Source: CAZTDD01 sp964612675
Lineage (GTDB): Bacteria; Hinthialibacterota; Hinthialibacteria; Hinthialibacterales; JAKPRU01
Direction of reading: 5' to 3'
DNA length: 64,000 bases
NCBI GenBank assembly: GCA_964612675.1
Contig: CAZTDD010000006.1
Location: 41,727-105,726, forward strand
The position numbers and the translations under genes are program-made. The notes under the pieces are model-generated. The model made no database searches, was not told the origin of the DNA, and was given only the letters and a program-made list of their open reading frames with translations. Within the stretch, counting starts at the first letter, position 1. Every line of letters starts with the position of its first letter. Of the stretch, positions 17,795 to 27,207 are shown piece by piece.

Positions 17795-20398
17795 TTACAG
17801 GGACGGAGCGACTTCTTCCAACTCATAGCATTCCACAACGTCGCCGACACGAATGTCATTGAATCGTTCCACCCCGATACCGCATTCCATCCCTTGCCCC
17901 ACTTCCCGAACATCTTCTTTGAAACGCCGCAACGAAGCCAGTCGGCCTTCGTGGACCACAACGGAATCGCGCAGAATCCGAATATGCGCGTTCCGAGCCA
18001 GATGGCCGTCTCGCACATACGATCCCGCGATCGAGAAGCCCTTGCTTGTCCGGAACACTTCCCGAACCTCGCAGCGTCCGAGCACATTCTCTTCGAAGTC
18101 CTTGTCGAGCAACCCGGCCATGGCATCCCGAATCGATGAGATGGCATCGTAGATCACTCGGTAGGTGCGAATCTGAACGTTTTCCTGACGGGCTAATTCC
18201 TCCGCACGAGGCGTCGGGCGGATATTGAATCCAATCACCAATGCATTCGAGGCGGATGCCAGCATAACGTCGGACTCGCTGATGGCTCCGGCTCCGCTGT
18301 GAATGATATTCAGCTTGACTTTTGCGCTTTCGATATTCTCGAGATTGCTGCACACCGCTTCGACTGAGCCCTGAACATCGGCTTTCACGACCAGGTTCAA
18401 TTCCTTGATCTCTCCCTGTTCGATCTGCGCGTGCAGATCCTCGAGGGTCACCCGGCGTGTACGGCGCAGTTCCCGCTCTCGCTGGATCTGCTGTAGCCGT
18501 GAGCTGATTTGCTTGGCCTGCGAGTCCTCGGGAACCACTACAAACGGGTCCCCCGAATCGGGGACATCATTGAGACCGAGAATCTCCACCGGCACGGAAG
18601 GACCGGCTTCTTCAATCGGTTCTCCTCGATCGCTATGCATCGCCCGGATTCGACCGTTGTACACACCGGTAATGCAGGCATCGCCGAGTCGAAGAGTGCC
18701 TTGCTGTACAAGAAGCGTCGTAACCACTCCGCGTCCTTGCTCGACCTTTGCTTCGAGGACCGCTCCGCGAGCACGTGCATCGGGATTGGCCTTCAATTCC
18801 AGCACCTCCGCCTGGAGCAGAATATGCTCTAACAGGTCGTCGATCCCCTGCCGTTTAAGGGCGGAACATTGGACATACATCGTTTCCCCGCTCCACTCTT
18901 CCGGCACCAAGCCCTGGTCGGCCAGCTGCTGTTTCACTCGGTCCGGATTCGCACTGGCCAGATCGATCTTGTTGACGGCCACAATAATCGGTACACCCGC
19001 CGCCTTCGCGTGGTGAATCGCCTCAATTGTCTGCGGCATCACACCGTCGTCGGCTGCGACAACAAGAATCACGATGTCTGTCACCATCGCTCCACGAGCG
19101 CGCATCGAGGTGAACGCTTCGTGACCGGGAGTATCGACAAATACGATTTCGCCGCCCGGCGTGCGCACATGATAGGCGCCAATATGCTGGGTAATTCCAC
19201 CGGCTTCCCCGGAAACAACATCCGAGCTCCGGATCGCATCCAATAATTTCGTCTTGCCGTGGTCGACATGCCCCATCACCGTGACTACCGGCGGACGTAG
19301 TTTAAGATCGCCTTCCGCGACTTCTTTCTCTTCTTCCAGATGACCGAACAGCTCCGCATCGAATAAATCGGTCTGTTCGACATTGAACCCATACTCGTCC
19401 GCAATAATCTGGATTGTGTCGGGGTCGAGACGTTGATTGACGGTCGCCATTACGCCCATCTGGACGAGTTTGCCGATGAGTTCCGCAGGCGGGATATTGA
19501 GACCGCTGGCGATATCGGCCACCGTTGTGGCTTCGTGAATTTTCAATGTAGTCATCGCCTGTTCTTGACGTTGTCGTTCTTCGGCAAGCTGGGCTTCCTG
19601 TCGCTCGCGCTTCGAGCGTTTCCAGGCTTTCTTGGTCTTGCCCTTCGGTGCGCCGCGACCGCGTCGAGGTTCGACGACCTTGGCCACTTGCTCTTCGACC
19701 ATCGGCCGTTTCTTCTTCAGTTTCAGCTTCTGAATCTCTTTGCGGATCGCGTCGTCGGTCTTCCAACGACCCTGTTCCTTCTCTTTCTCTTTCGGTCGTT
19801 CCCGTTCTTTACGAGCAATCTCTTCCGGCACCCCAAGAATGACCTCTTCTTGAGGTCGGCTCGGTTCTTTCGGCCGTTTCGGCTCTTTCGCAACGGGCTG
19901 TTCAGCGACTTCCTGCACAGGTTCCTCGGCAGCAGGCTTTTCCTCCGCCGGCTTCTCCTCGACGGCCTCAGCCTTGGCTTCCGCCGGTTCGAGAGTCTCC
20001 GGTTCGGGTGTGAATTCTTCTGGCTTCTGTTCCGCGACGGGAACACCTTCTCTTTCGGGAGCCGGCGGTGCGGAGGGAACGAGCGTCTCCGCTTCTTCCC
20101 TCTTCTCCTCGGGAATCTCTTTGGGTTCCTCTTTCGTCGCTATCTCTTCTTCTTTCTTCTCCGGCTTTGGCTGGGGTTTCCATCCCCGAGGACGTTTCAG
20201 TCGTTTAAAACGACTCGACTTGGGTTTCTCTTCTTCGACCGTCCCATCCTTTCGACCGAAGTGGACAAGAATCTTGTCTCTCGTCTCCTCGTCGACGCTG
20301 GAGCTATGGCTCTTACCTGAGATCCCGATGGACGCGAGATAGTCGATGACCTCTCGGTTAGACAAGTTATTCTCGCGCGCAATTTGATTAATTCGCAT
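17795..20398 (-). CDS. infB: Translation initiation factor IF-2
   Basis: 867 residues; IF-2 is the GTPase that brings initiator tRNA to the ribosome. An N-terminal IF2_N domain (MRINQIARENNLSNREVIDY) is followed by a long charged low-complexity linker (about 60-280, Glu/Pro/Lys rich). A second IF2_N domain (IHEATTVADIASGLNIP) comes next, then the G domain with GHVDHGKT, GGITQHIGAYHV, DTPGHEAF and NKIDLA. The C-terminal beta-barrel domains end at ELEEVAPSL. GGAGG lies upstream of the ATG but about 13 nt away. A strong stem-loop sits between nusA and this gene. Confidence 0.96.
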   Translation of the reverse strand: MRINQIARENNLSNREVIDYLASIGISGKSHSSSVDEETRDKILVHFGRKDGTVEEEKPKSSRFKRLKRPRGWKPQPKPEKKEEEIATKEEPKEIPEEKREEAETLVPSAPPAPEREGVPVAEQKPEEFTPEPETLEPAEAKAEAVEEKPAEEKPAAEEPVQEVAEQPVAKEPKRPKEPSRPQEEVILGVPEEIARKERERPKEKEKEQGRWKTDDAIRKEIQKLKLKKKRPMVEEQVAKVVEPRRGRGAPKGKTKKAWKRSKRERQEAQLAEERQRQEQAMTTLKIHEATTVADIASGLNIPPAELIGKLVQMGVMATVNQRLDPDTIQIIADEYGFNVEQTDLFDAELFGHLEEEKEVAEGDLKLRPPVVTVMGHVDHGKTKLLDAIRSSDVVSGEAGGITQHIGAYHVRTPGGEIVFVDTPGHEAFTSMRARGAMVTDIVILVVAADDGVMPQTIEAIHHAKAAGVPIIVAVNKIDLASANPDRVKQQLADQGLVPEEWSGETMYVQCSALKRQGIDDLLEHILLQAEVLELKANPDARARGAVLEAKVEQGRGVVTTLLVQQGTLRLGDACITGVYNGRIRAMHSDRGEPIEEAGPSVPVEILGLNDVPDSGDPFVVVPEDSQAKQISSRLQQIQRERELRRTRRVTLEDLHAQIEQGEIKELNLVVKADVQGSVEAVCSNLENIESAKVKLNIIHSGAGAISESDVMLASASNALVIGFNIRPTPRAEELARQENVQIRTYRVIYDAISSIRDAMAGLLDKDFEENVLGRCEVREVFRTSKGFSIAGSYVRDGHLARNAHIRILRDSVVVHEGRLASLRRFKEDVREVGQGMECGIGVERFNDIRVGDVVECYELEEVAPSL

Positions 20399-20435
20399 GC
20401 TGTTTATGAACCTCCGTCAGGATCGCACACTAGCA

Positions 20436-20491
20436 GAGCCGCGGGTATCTTGTTCGCATAGTAATCTACGAGTCCTCAGGATACCCGGCTC
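20436..20491 (-). promoter_or_regulatory. Stem-loop in the nusA-infB spacer
   Basis: On the minus strand GAGCC+GGGTATC pairs with GATACCC+GGCTC (12 bp with a 2-nt bulge) around a loop of about 30 nt. There is no U-tract after it, so termination is unlikely. It could protect or process the infB message; function is inferred only from position. Confidence 0.45.
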
Positions 20492-20546
20492 CTCGATTCG
20501 TCTGTCCTTTTGCCTCGCCGTTTTCCTCCAATCTCGCTTCGAGGAG

Positions 20547-22118
20547 CTATGCTGTTCCTGTCGCCTCGGTTTGGGCGACTCGCTCGGGTTCGGCTGTCTC
20601 GCTTTCGGATTCGATAGCCTCGGTGGACTCTTCCTCTGCTTCCGGCTCAGTCTCCGCGTCGGACTCTGCCTCGCGTTCGTCCATTTCTTCTATGTTGTCT
20701 TCTATAGCTGTCTCATCGACCGCCTCCGCAAGAGGCTCCATTTCCGGTTCTTCTCCGGGTTCCTCACTGCTTTCCGAAGGCGTTTCGTCGCTCTCTTGAT
20801 CCTCTTGCTTTGACGAAGCCAGAAAACGCTCCGCCTCGCTAAAAATCTGCTCGGCTTTCTCGGAACTGATTCCGTCGAGCTCTTCAAGCCCCGGAATGCC
20901 GGCTTCCACGATATCGCTGGCAGAGATCAGGCCCCGTGTCATCAACACTTCCGCTTCGGATTCCTCAACCGAAGGGAGCATCAGAAGCTCTTTCTGCGCT
21001 TGTTCCTCTCGTTCCGCCAATTGAGATTGTGACAAAATGTCGATCTCGACTCCCGTGAGACGGGATGCCAGCATGGCGTTCAGTCCGCCTTTCCCGATCG
21101 CAAGCGATAGTTCATCGTCTTTCACCATCAGCAGCGCACGTTTCCCGTCTTCGCTCAGTTCGACACTCTCGATTTCGGCCGGCTTCAACGAATTGGCCAC
21201 AAAACGACGCTTGTCGTCACTGTACTCGACAATATCGATCCGCTCACCGCGCAGCTCCTGAACCACCATCTGCACACGGGACCCCTTCATACCGACGCAC
21301 GCCCCAACCGGGTCAACATTGCTGTCTGAAGACAACACAGCGATCTTGCTGCGACGACCCGGCTCGCGGGCAATTTTTCGAATCGAGACAATTCCATCGC
21401 GCATTTCGGCAACTTCCTGCTCAAACAGCCGAACCACCAGATCCGGGTCTCGTCGGGTCAGAATCACCAGTGCGTCTTTGGGAACCTGGTCTCTCTCCCG
21501 GCGACCGGTGGGCGGAGGAATGGGAACTCCGTCTTTCGTCTGTTTGCGCACATCGCGGACTTCGGCCACGAGAGCCTTGATACGCTCGCCATAACGAAAC
21601 CGCTCTCCGAAGGCCATGTTGCATCGAAGCAGACAGGCTTCCGCACCGCCCAACTCCACGACAACATTCCCTTTCTCGTGCCGTTGAACTGTTCCAGTCA
21701 CGAGATCGCCGACGCGGTTCTTGTATTTTTCGTAGACCACCTCACGCTCGGCCTCGCGGATCCGCTGGGTAATCACTTGCTTTGCGCTTTGAGCGGCGAT
21801 TCGACCGAAATCGGGTGGCGTGACGTCAACTGTCAGCTCTTCGCCCACCTCAATGTCCGGGATCTCCTCACGAACCTCACTAATAGCCAGCTCCGTATTC
21901 GGGTCCTCGACCTCCTCAACGACTTCCTTCGATGCATAGACCCGAAACTCCCCTGTTTCTCGGTCAATCTCGGCCTCGACAACATTGATCTCCGGATCCA
22001 ACATCTTTTTACTGGCGGTGATTAACGCTGATTCCAGCGCATCGTAGAGCGACTCCAGAGAGATGTTCTTCTCCAGACTGATCCGCTCAAGGATATTCAC
22101 AACCTCTTTGGTGCTCAT
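20547..22118 (-). CDS. nusA: Transcription termination/antitermination protein NusA
   Basis: 523 residues. An N-terminal RNA-polymerase-binding domain (EVVNILERISLEKNISLESL) is followed by an S1 domain (GDLVTGTVQRHEKGNVVVELG). Tandem KH domains follow, with VGACVGMKGSRVQMVVQELRGERIDIV and LAIGKGGLNAMLASRLTG, split here from longer blocks. A short helix-hairpin-like segment (GIPGLEELDGISSEKAEQI) leads into an acidic Glu/Ser tail of about 90 residues. AGGAG lies 8 nt before the ATG. rimP, the usual first gene of this operon, is not upstream. Confidence 0.95.
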   Translation of the reverse strand: MSTKEVVNILERISLEKNISLESLYDALESALITASKKMLDPEINVVEAEIDRETGEFRVYASKEVVEEVEDPNTELAISEVREEIPDIEVGEELTVDVTPPDFGRIAAQSAKQVITQRIREAEREVVYEKYKNRVGDLVTGTVQRHEKGNVVVELGGAEACLLRCNMAFGERFRYGERIKALVAEVRDVRKQTKDGVPIPPPTGRRERDQVPKDALVILTRRDPDLVVRLFEQEVAEMRDGIVSIRKIAREPGRRSKIAVLSSDSNVDPVGACVGMKGSRVQMVVQELRGERIDIVEYSDDKRRFVANSLKPAEIESVELSEDGKRALLMVKDDELSLAIGKGGLNAMLASRLTGVEIDILSQSQLAEREEQAQKELLMLPSVEESEAEVLMTRGLISASDIVEAGIPGLEELDGISSEKAEQIFSEAERFLASSKQEDQESDETPSESSEEPGEEPEMEPLAEAVDETAIEDNIEEMDEREAESDAETEPEAEEESTEAIESESETAEPERVAQTEATGTA

Positions 22119-22523
22119 TCTGCCAATCTCCTGGCAATTGAATTCCTACCGGCACGAAGCCCGCAGACTAGGTACTCCGGCTGGCGAAGCATTCTATCCG
22201 CCGGAAATGCGCCGGGGATGTCGGCATATACAGCTCCCCTCTGGAGGCCGGTACAGAAACCGCCCAGCTGGTGCTGTGGTCTCACTGTACAGAGGGCACG
22301 ACAATGAAGACGGGCGGTTCACCAGCCGACACCGACAAGGAAAAAGGCGGGGCTTTGCCCCACCTTTGTCACAAACTATAACATTCTGTCCCGCAAAATA
22401 CAACCCCCTGCCTGTAAATTTATTTCACCACACACCATTTGGAGTTCTGTCGTGAAAGATTGTACTCTCTGAAGGCTCCAGCAAAAACCGTCCAGGGCAC
22501 CTCCGTGCCGACGTCCGAACACG
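22119..22523. other. 405-nt gap upstream of nusA
   Basis: No gene recognised, and in particular no rimP. The spacer holds one terminator-like hairpin (22341-22368, annotated separately). Otherwise I see no repeat or confident promoter. The nusA promoter presumably lies between that hairpin and 22119. Confidence 0.5.
22341..22368 (-). terminator. Rho-independent terminator before nusA
   Basis: Minus-strand AAAGGTGGGGC, loop AAA, GCCCCGCCTTTTTCC: a stem of about 10 bp with one mismatch followed by five T. It lies downstream of the N-formylglutamate-amidohydrolase-like gene and probably ends that transcription unit. It could also attenuate reading into nusA. Confidence 0.6.
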
Positions 22524-23213
22524 CTAATTCTCCCTCTTGCACCACGCACGTATCGATTCTAGAACACGAACCGCTTTCTCTTTGTTGGACATAAATGGTG
22601 CACGAGAGATTTCGAGCTGAATCCAGGGCAATTCCTGTGCATGATGGTGGATAATGTAGCCGCCTCTAAACGGATGATTGATCGATACAGGCCGATCAAA
22701 GGCTTCTTCAAAGCATCCCGCCAATGAAGTAAGCCATTCCTCGGGACAGGTATTCTCTCCGTTGCTCAAACAGATCGCCGGGCGTTCCGCGTCCGGATCG
22801 GGACCGATGGGCGGCCCTTTCGCAGCCATGGTGTGACAATCAATGCCCACCTGTACCGACTTCGAATGCCGCGAGAGCAACGTATGATAGGGACAGTAGT
22901 ACTCTTCCAATAGTTTCCTGATCACGATCTCCGGCGGGAATTCCCTGTAGACGGGCACATTCCAGCAGGTATGCGTTTTCACAACCCCGTCCGGACCCCG
23001 GTCGTCCTCCGCCCGGTTCATATCGACAATTGCCCGTGCCACATCGGTGGTAACCAGCACATTCACGGAATCTCTGAGCGATGTGTAGATCTCCCACGCT
23101 CCCTCGTCGCCATCGGCTGCAATTTGCTCCGGAGTCAAAACGCAGTACGGTCCCGCGGCGTGGGGTATTCGCCATCCGCCGTGAGAACTGGATATCAACA
23201 CCGGAAGCTTCAT
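22524..23213 (-). CDS. N-formylglutamate amidohydrolase family protein
   Basis: 229 residues. The family pattern is visible: LISSSHGGWRIP at the N-terminus, DVARAIVDMNRAEDDRGPDG near 60-75, a metal-site VGIDCHTMAAKGP near 122, and INHPFRGGYIIHHHA near 175 followed by QLEISR. Known members hydrolyse N-formyl-glutamate in histidine degradation, but no hut genes are nearby. Its start overlaps the end of the gamma-glutamyltransferase gene by 4 nt (ATGA), so the two are translationally coupled. A glutamyl-type amide or peptide substrate made or handled by its neighbours is an inference. Confidence 0.85.
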   Translation of the reverse strand: MKLPVLISSSHGGWRIPHAAGPYCVLTPEQIAADGDEGAWEIYTSLRDSVNVLVTTDVARAIVDMNRAEDDRGPDGVVKTHTCWNVPVYREFPPEIVIRKLLEEYYCPYHTLLSRHSKSVQVGIDCHTMAAKGPPIGPDPDAERPAICLSNGENTCPEEWLTSLAGCFEEAFDRPVSINHPFRGGYIIHHHAQELPWIQLEISRAPFMSNKEKAVRVLESIRAWCKREN

Positions 23214-24817
23214 TCTTCGGGGCCTCCCGCCGAGCCATCGCGCCGCAGATCCGCCACGCCGATGAACTTGCTTTTGTCGCGCATAACCAACTGCACACAG
23301 CCCATGTAAAACGAGAACGGATCGCGAATCCTCAACCGAAAACCCCGGTTGATAAGCGCTCTCGGGATATCGCTTCGCATTCGTGACGCTTCCAGGTGAA
23401 CCGTGCCGCGCAACGAGCAGTAAAGCCTCGGAGCGGCGACGGCATCCATGGGGGATTGGTTATCGAGCCGCAGAAGTACTTGCATAATTGCCGGAGCGAT
23501 TCGCTGACTGCCGGGCGAACCGAGAGCCAGGTACGGTTTTCGACCCCGGAACACGATTGTCGGTGCGACGCTGGCCCAGGGAACCGCGTTCGGTCGCATG
23601 TAATATGGATGAGCGATATCGGTGTATTCAAACGCACTCATATAATTGTTATAGAGAAAACCCAGTTCCGGACTCGCGGCACAAGATCCAAACACCCGTT
23701 CAATGGACTGGGTAAGAGCAACCACGTTGCCTTCGCGGTCCATTACAGTCAGATGGGTGGTCTCGCCATGCGTTCGGACGCGTTCCCGGATCTGACGGGC
23801 GACCAGCTGCCCGTACTCCAAACTGACCATCCGCTTGCGCTCAACCTGCGGATAGAAATTCGGGTCAAACGGCCGGTCCCGCCGGTCCAAAAACGCGCGG
23901 CGAATCACTTCCGCAAGCAAAACCGCTCCTCGTGGAGTATCTGGATCCCGTTGCTTGGCGGGGAAGTAACTCAAGATATTCATCATTTCACAAAGCGTCC
24001 GGCCCGCACCCGGCGGTGGAAAGGTCAGAAGCCGATTTCCTTCGAATCGAAAACTGACCGGTCGCCGCTCGATAGGCCACGGGATCCAAGCCAAATCGTC
24101 GCGATGCATGTAGCCGTCATGCCCTGACATATCTTTGCAGATCGCTTCCGCAATCTCCCCCGTATAGAAATCCTCGATTCCGTGTTCACCGATTCTCCTA
24201 AGCGTTTCCGCCAAAACCGGCTGTTTGAAAACCGCTCCAATCGGATACGGCCGTTCTCCACCCTGAAGGAAAAACGAAGCCGCCGAGCCGGATTTAAATC
24301 GGTCCAGGTGTCGTCTGGCGAGTCTGTGCTGAAGTTCACTGATGGGGTACCCCTGGTGAGCAAGGTGAACCGCCGGTTCGAGAAGGCGTTCCAAAGGAAG
24401 GGTGCCGTACGTTCGCCGAACGTATTCGAGAACAGCCGGCGTACTTGGCACGGTTGTGGCCCGATGGCCTGTCATCCGTTCTTCTTCGGTTACCTGGCCG
24501 GGCGGTACACGGTTTGGGGCGCGTGATGAACCATCCAGTGCGAACGTGCGGTTTGTTTCGGCAAGGTAAACAAGCATCATTGTCTGCCCGCCGATTCCCG
24601 AAGCCTGCGGCTCGCAAACCCCGAGCGCAAACGCAGCCGCCACGGCGGCATCGATCGCGTTCCCGCCTTCTTCCAGAATCTGAACGCCGGCCTCTGTGGC
24701 CGAATAATGCGCCGTTGAGATCATTCCCTTGCGGGAAACGGCAAGACGCTGGGGAAAAAACGGTTCAGCCGCCTCTGCCCCCACGGCGAGTTTCTCCGGA
24801 TTCTCTGGGTCTATCAC
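23210..24817 (-). CDS. ggt: Gamma-glutamyltransferase family protein, no signal peptide
   Basis: 535 residues from a GTG at 24817 with AGGAG 7 nt upstream; the SD overlaps the stop of the preceding gene. An Ntn-hydrolase: the autoprocessing site is ETTHLTVMD with Thr353 as predicted nucleophile, followed by GNVVALTQSIERVFGS. N-terminal ISTAHYSATEAGVQILEEGG and GIGGQTMMLVYL, and C-terminal SVAPTIVFR and LALGSPGSQRI, are typical. Most bacterial GGTs are exported; this one opens VIDPENPEKLAV with no signal sequence. It may therefore act on cytoplasmic gamma-glutamyl compounds. Coupled to the FGase-like gene. Confidence 0.88.
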   Translation of the reverse strand: MIDPENPEKLAVGAEAAEPFFPQRLAVSRKGMISTAHYSATEAGVQILEEGGNAIDAAVAAAFALGVCEPQASGIGGQTMMLVYLAETNRTFALDGSSRAPNRVPPGQVTEEERMTGHRATTVPSTPAVLEYVRRTYGTLPLERLLEPAVHLAHQGYPISELQHRLARRHLDRFKSGSAASFFLQGGERPYPIGAVFKQPVLAETLRRIGEHGIEDFYTGEIAEAICKDMSGHDGYMHRDDLAWIPWPIERRPVSFRFEGNRLLTFPPPGAGRTLCEMMNILSYFPAKQRDPDTPRGAVLLAEVIRRAFLDRRDRPFDPNFYPQVERKRMVSLEYGQLVARQIRERVRTHGETTHLTVMDREGNVVALTQSIERVFGSCAASPELGFLYNNYMSAFEYTDIAHPYYMRPNAVPWASVAPTIVFRGRKPYLALGSPGSQRIAPAIMQVLLRLDNQSPMDAVAAPRLYCSLRGTVHLEASRMRSDIPRALINRGFRLRIRDPFSFYMGCVQLVMRDKSKFIGVADLRRDGSAGGPEE

Positions 24818-24821
24818 ATGA

Positions 24822-26966
24822 TTACTCCTGCTCCGCAAGGTATTGGCTCAGTATCAGCGTCCGCTGAAGCAGACTGATCCGTGTGATCGATTCCTTTGGC
24901 GTGTACAGATCTCTGGCCACCGGTCCCACACCGCACACAACCGGCACCGAGGCCGGAACAAAGCCGGCCACGGAAGGAATCGCCGAAGATTGCTGAACAA
25001 AGGGAACTTCGAGCTGCTCGGCGATTTGGCTCAACTGCCTGGCCAGGCGCATCCCCACCCGGCGCCGGGGCATTGGCGGACGGTCGGAGACAAGGTCGAG
25101 TTTCCAGGTAAATTCATTGCCGGTCAGAAGTCCCCGCATCCGAGTCTCCGCTTCGTCCGCACTCTTCGTCTTGTCGTAAGTCATGAGGATGTTGGCATGG
25201 ACGCGGTGCGGCAGCAACATCGGAAACGCGTGCGTGTGAACCTCCACCGCTGCGATGGAGAGTTTGTCCTCGCTCGAACTCAGCTCGGCAAACTCGGTCA
25301 ATTTCCTGCTGGCCCAGCGAAACGGTCCCGGTTTCCGCACTGTCTTATCGACACGCCGAAATCCGCCTTCCACCACGAAACGGTACATACGCTGGCCACG
25401 GCGTTTGGTCACAATACAGTCTTGCAGAATCGTCGGACGCAGCACAAAAACCCGCCCCGCCTTCTCCGCAGCGTCCCGGATGTACTTCTCGCTGTAGCGA
25501 CAGTCCTTGCCTTCGTCTGCGTACACGAGCACACCGAGTTTCCTCTTCGTCATTAGTTTCGCACTGTGCAAAGACCTCAAGACAAACTCGATCATCGCCA
25601 ACGGAGCGCGAGACATGGCGACTCCTTCCCCCTCGATCCACTCCGGTTCCCGGCGGAACGGCTGATGCGGAACTTCGCCCGCGATGGGGACATCGAGATG
25701 CGCGATCAGCAGGGTCCCGTCCGCGAAACCCGCTTTGCTCTGCCACGTCCACACCGTCGGCGCATCTGTTAATGCCGTGACCGGCGAAAGACCGGTGTCT
25801 TTACATGTTTCCCCAAAAATCTCCGCAGCATTTCGAACACCCACGGGGTCGCCGGTGCGGCTGTTGACTCGTACCCAGCGTCGTACCCGATCTTCAAGAC
25901 GATCGCGCCGCTGAGTCAGATACGAGAAAACGGCCTTGTCCGGCGTTCGCCGACCTCGTCCCAATGCCGGCGGAGTCGGTGTACCGAAATACCGGGCGCT
26001 CGCAACCTCGACCAGCCGGTTGATCAAAGCGGCAAAATCCAATCCGGCGTAGTCGGCGCCAATAAGATAAGAACCGTGCTCACCAAGGCTGGGCAGGCTG
26101 TTGATTTCGAGTATGTACAGATTCCCTTGCATATCCAGGCGCATATCGACCCGGGAACTATCCAGGCATCCGAGCGCTCTGAAGGCGCGGCGGGCGATGT
26201 CTTGTGCCCGTTGAGCGAGTTCTTCGCCAATCGGCGCCGGACATTGGAATGAAATCTGTCGGCCCGATCTGCCCTTCTTGTCGTCCAACGTATAAATCTT
26301 CGGGCCTTCTCCCTCAAACACAATCTCGACCGGAGCAAATGCCTCCGGCGGATAATTTCCAATTAGCCCTACGTTGATTTCCCGTCCCTCTATAAACCGT
26401 TCGACCAGTACGGGTTGCTCGAATTCCTTGAAGATGACATTCGCCGCCTCACGAAGTTCGTCTTCGTTTTGTACCACCTTCAAGCCGAACGAAACCGACT
26501 CGTTTTTGGGTTTCACAATGAGCGGGTACTCGAGATCCGGGGATTCGTAACCGGGTTCATCCAAAACCGCAAAATCCGGGGTGGGCAGCCCATGCTGCTT
26601 GAAAACTATCTTGGCCACGACCTTGTCCAGTGCCAACGAATGAGCCAGCGGCCCCGACCCGACGTACGGAATCCCGACCATCTCCAGGATAGAAGGAACA
26701 TGTGTATATCGTGCCTGCCCTTGGACACCGTAGGACAGGTTGAACACCATGCCCGGCCGTTCACCCTTCACAACCTGCGGCATATAGTCCTCGAGGTGGG
26801 CAATCAGGTCTTTATCTCCTTCAAAAGTCTTAACCTGATGTCCCCCCTTCTTGAGGCCATTTACGATGCGATTGATGGCCGCGAGACCGTATTTCTCTCT
26901 ATTGGGCAAACCGAACAAGTTAATTACCCGCTTACTGACTCGGTTGTAAACAACAGCGATCTTCAT
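24822..26966 (-). CDS. ATP-grasp (D-Ala-D-Ala-ligase-like) protein fused to a degenerate M20-peptidase-like domain
   Basis: 714 residues. Residues 1-325 are an ATP-grasp ligase: YVGSGPLAHSLALDK, PLIVKPKNESVSFGL, VERFIEGREINVGLIG and DMRLDMQGNLYILEIN with SLPSL after it. Residues about 335-714 follow the M20 (CPG2/DapE) layout: LLIAHLD at 420-425, GEGVAMSRAP at 446-455, YADEGKD near 485, VLRPT near 510, and a final CGVGPVARDLYTPKES. His423, Asp425 and Glu485 remain, but positions normally occupied by metal-binding Asp, Glu and His read Met451, Arg510 and Arg685. The peptidase half is thus probably inactive or repurposed. First gene of a three-gene unit, 4 nt before ggt. The ligase half may join amino acids or peptides; the substrate is unknown. 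Confidence 0.75.
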   Translation of the reverse strand: MKIAVVYNRVSKRVINLFGLPNREKYGLAAINRIVNGLKKGGHQVKTFEGDKDLIAHLEDYMPQVVKGERPGMVFNLSYGVQGQARYTHVPSILEMVGIPYVGSGPLAHSLALDKVVAKIVFKQHGLPTPDFAVLDEPGYESPDLEYPLIVKPKNESVSFGLKVVQNEDELREAANVIFKEFEQPVLVERFIEGREINVGLIGNYPPEAFAPVEIVFEGEGPKIYTLDDKKGRSGRQISFQCPAPIGEELAQRAQDIARRAFRALGCLDSSRVDMRLDMQGNLYILEINSLPSLGEHGSYLIGADYAGLDFAALINRLVEVASARYFGTPTPPALGRGRRTPDKAVFSYLTQRRDRLEDRVRRWVRVNSRTGDPVGVRNAAEIFGETCKDTGLSPVTALTDAPTVWTWQSKAGFADGTLLIAHLDVPIAGEVPHQPFRREPEWIEGEGVAMSRAPLAMIEFVLRSLHSAKLMTKRKLGVLVYADEGKDCRYSEKYIRDAAEKAGRVFVLRPTILQDCIVTKRRGQRMYRFVVEGGFRRVDKTVRKPGPFRWASRKLTEFAELSSSEDKLSIAAVEVHTHAFPMLLPHRVHANILMTYDKTKSADEAETRMRGLLTGNEFTWKLDLVSDRPPMPRRRVGMRLARQLSQIAEQLEVPFVQQSSAIPSVAGFVPASVPVVCGVGPVARDLYTPKESITRISLLQRTLILSQYLAEQE

Positions 26967-27207
26967 GAAAACTCCTTACTGTATTCGATCCACTTGCTGG
27001 AGGTGTGATTTGAGGCAGGAAATGGTTTCTTCTCCAGATTCGCTCAGGTCGAAGGAATTTTACCATATCCCGGGTACTTCACGAGTACGGTACCCAGAGA
27101 ATCGAAAAAGATCTTCTGCCGGATTCCCGAGTGGGTATGAAAAGAAAGGCGTACTACCCCCACGGTCCGGCTTACTGAAAGCGCCGTATGCGGTATACTG
27201 CCGCACT

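Noticed and set aside
19433..20320. 295-codon frame antisense to infB, Phe/Leu/Arg-rich
   Set aside because: Produced by the Glu/Lys-rich IF-2 linker read in reverse; low complexity only.
22368..22410. Possible sigma-70 promoter (TTGTAT, 17 nt, TATAGT) before nusA on the minus strand
   Set aside because: The -35 is weak and the transcript would begin directly at the terminator hairpin, so it is unlikely to be the nusA promoter.
27178..27207. TATACT box just before ispA
   Set aside because: It lies only 8 nt before the start codon and has no good -35 partner; a leaderless transcript cannot be claimed from this alone.
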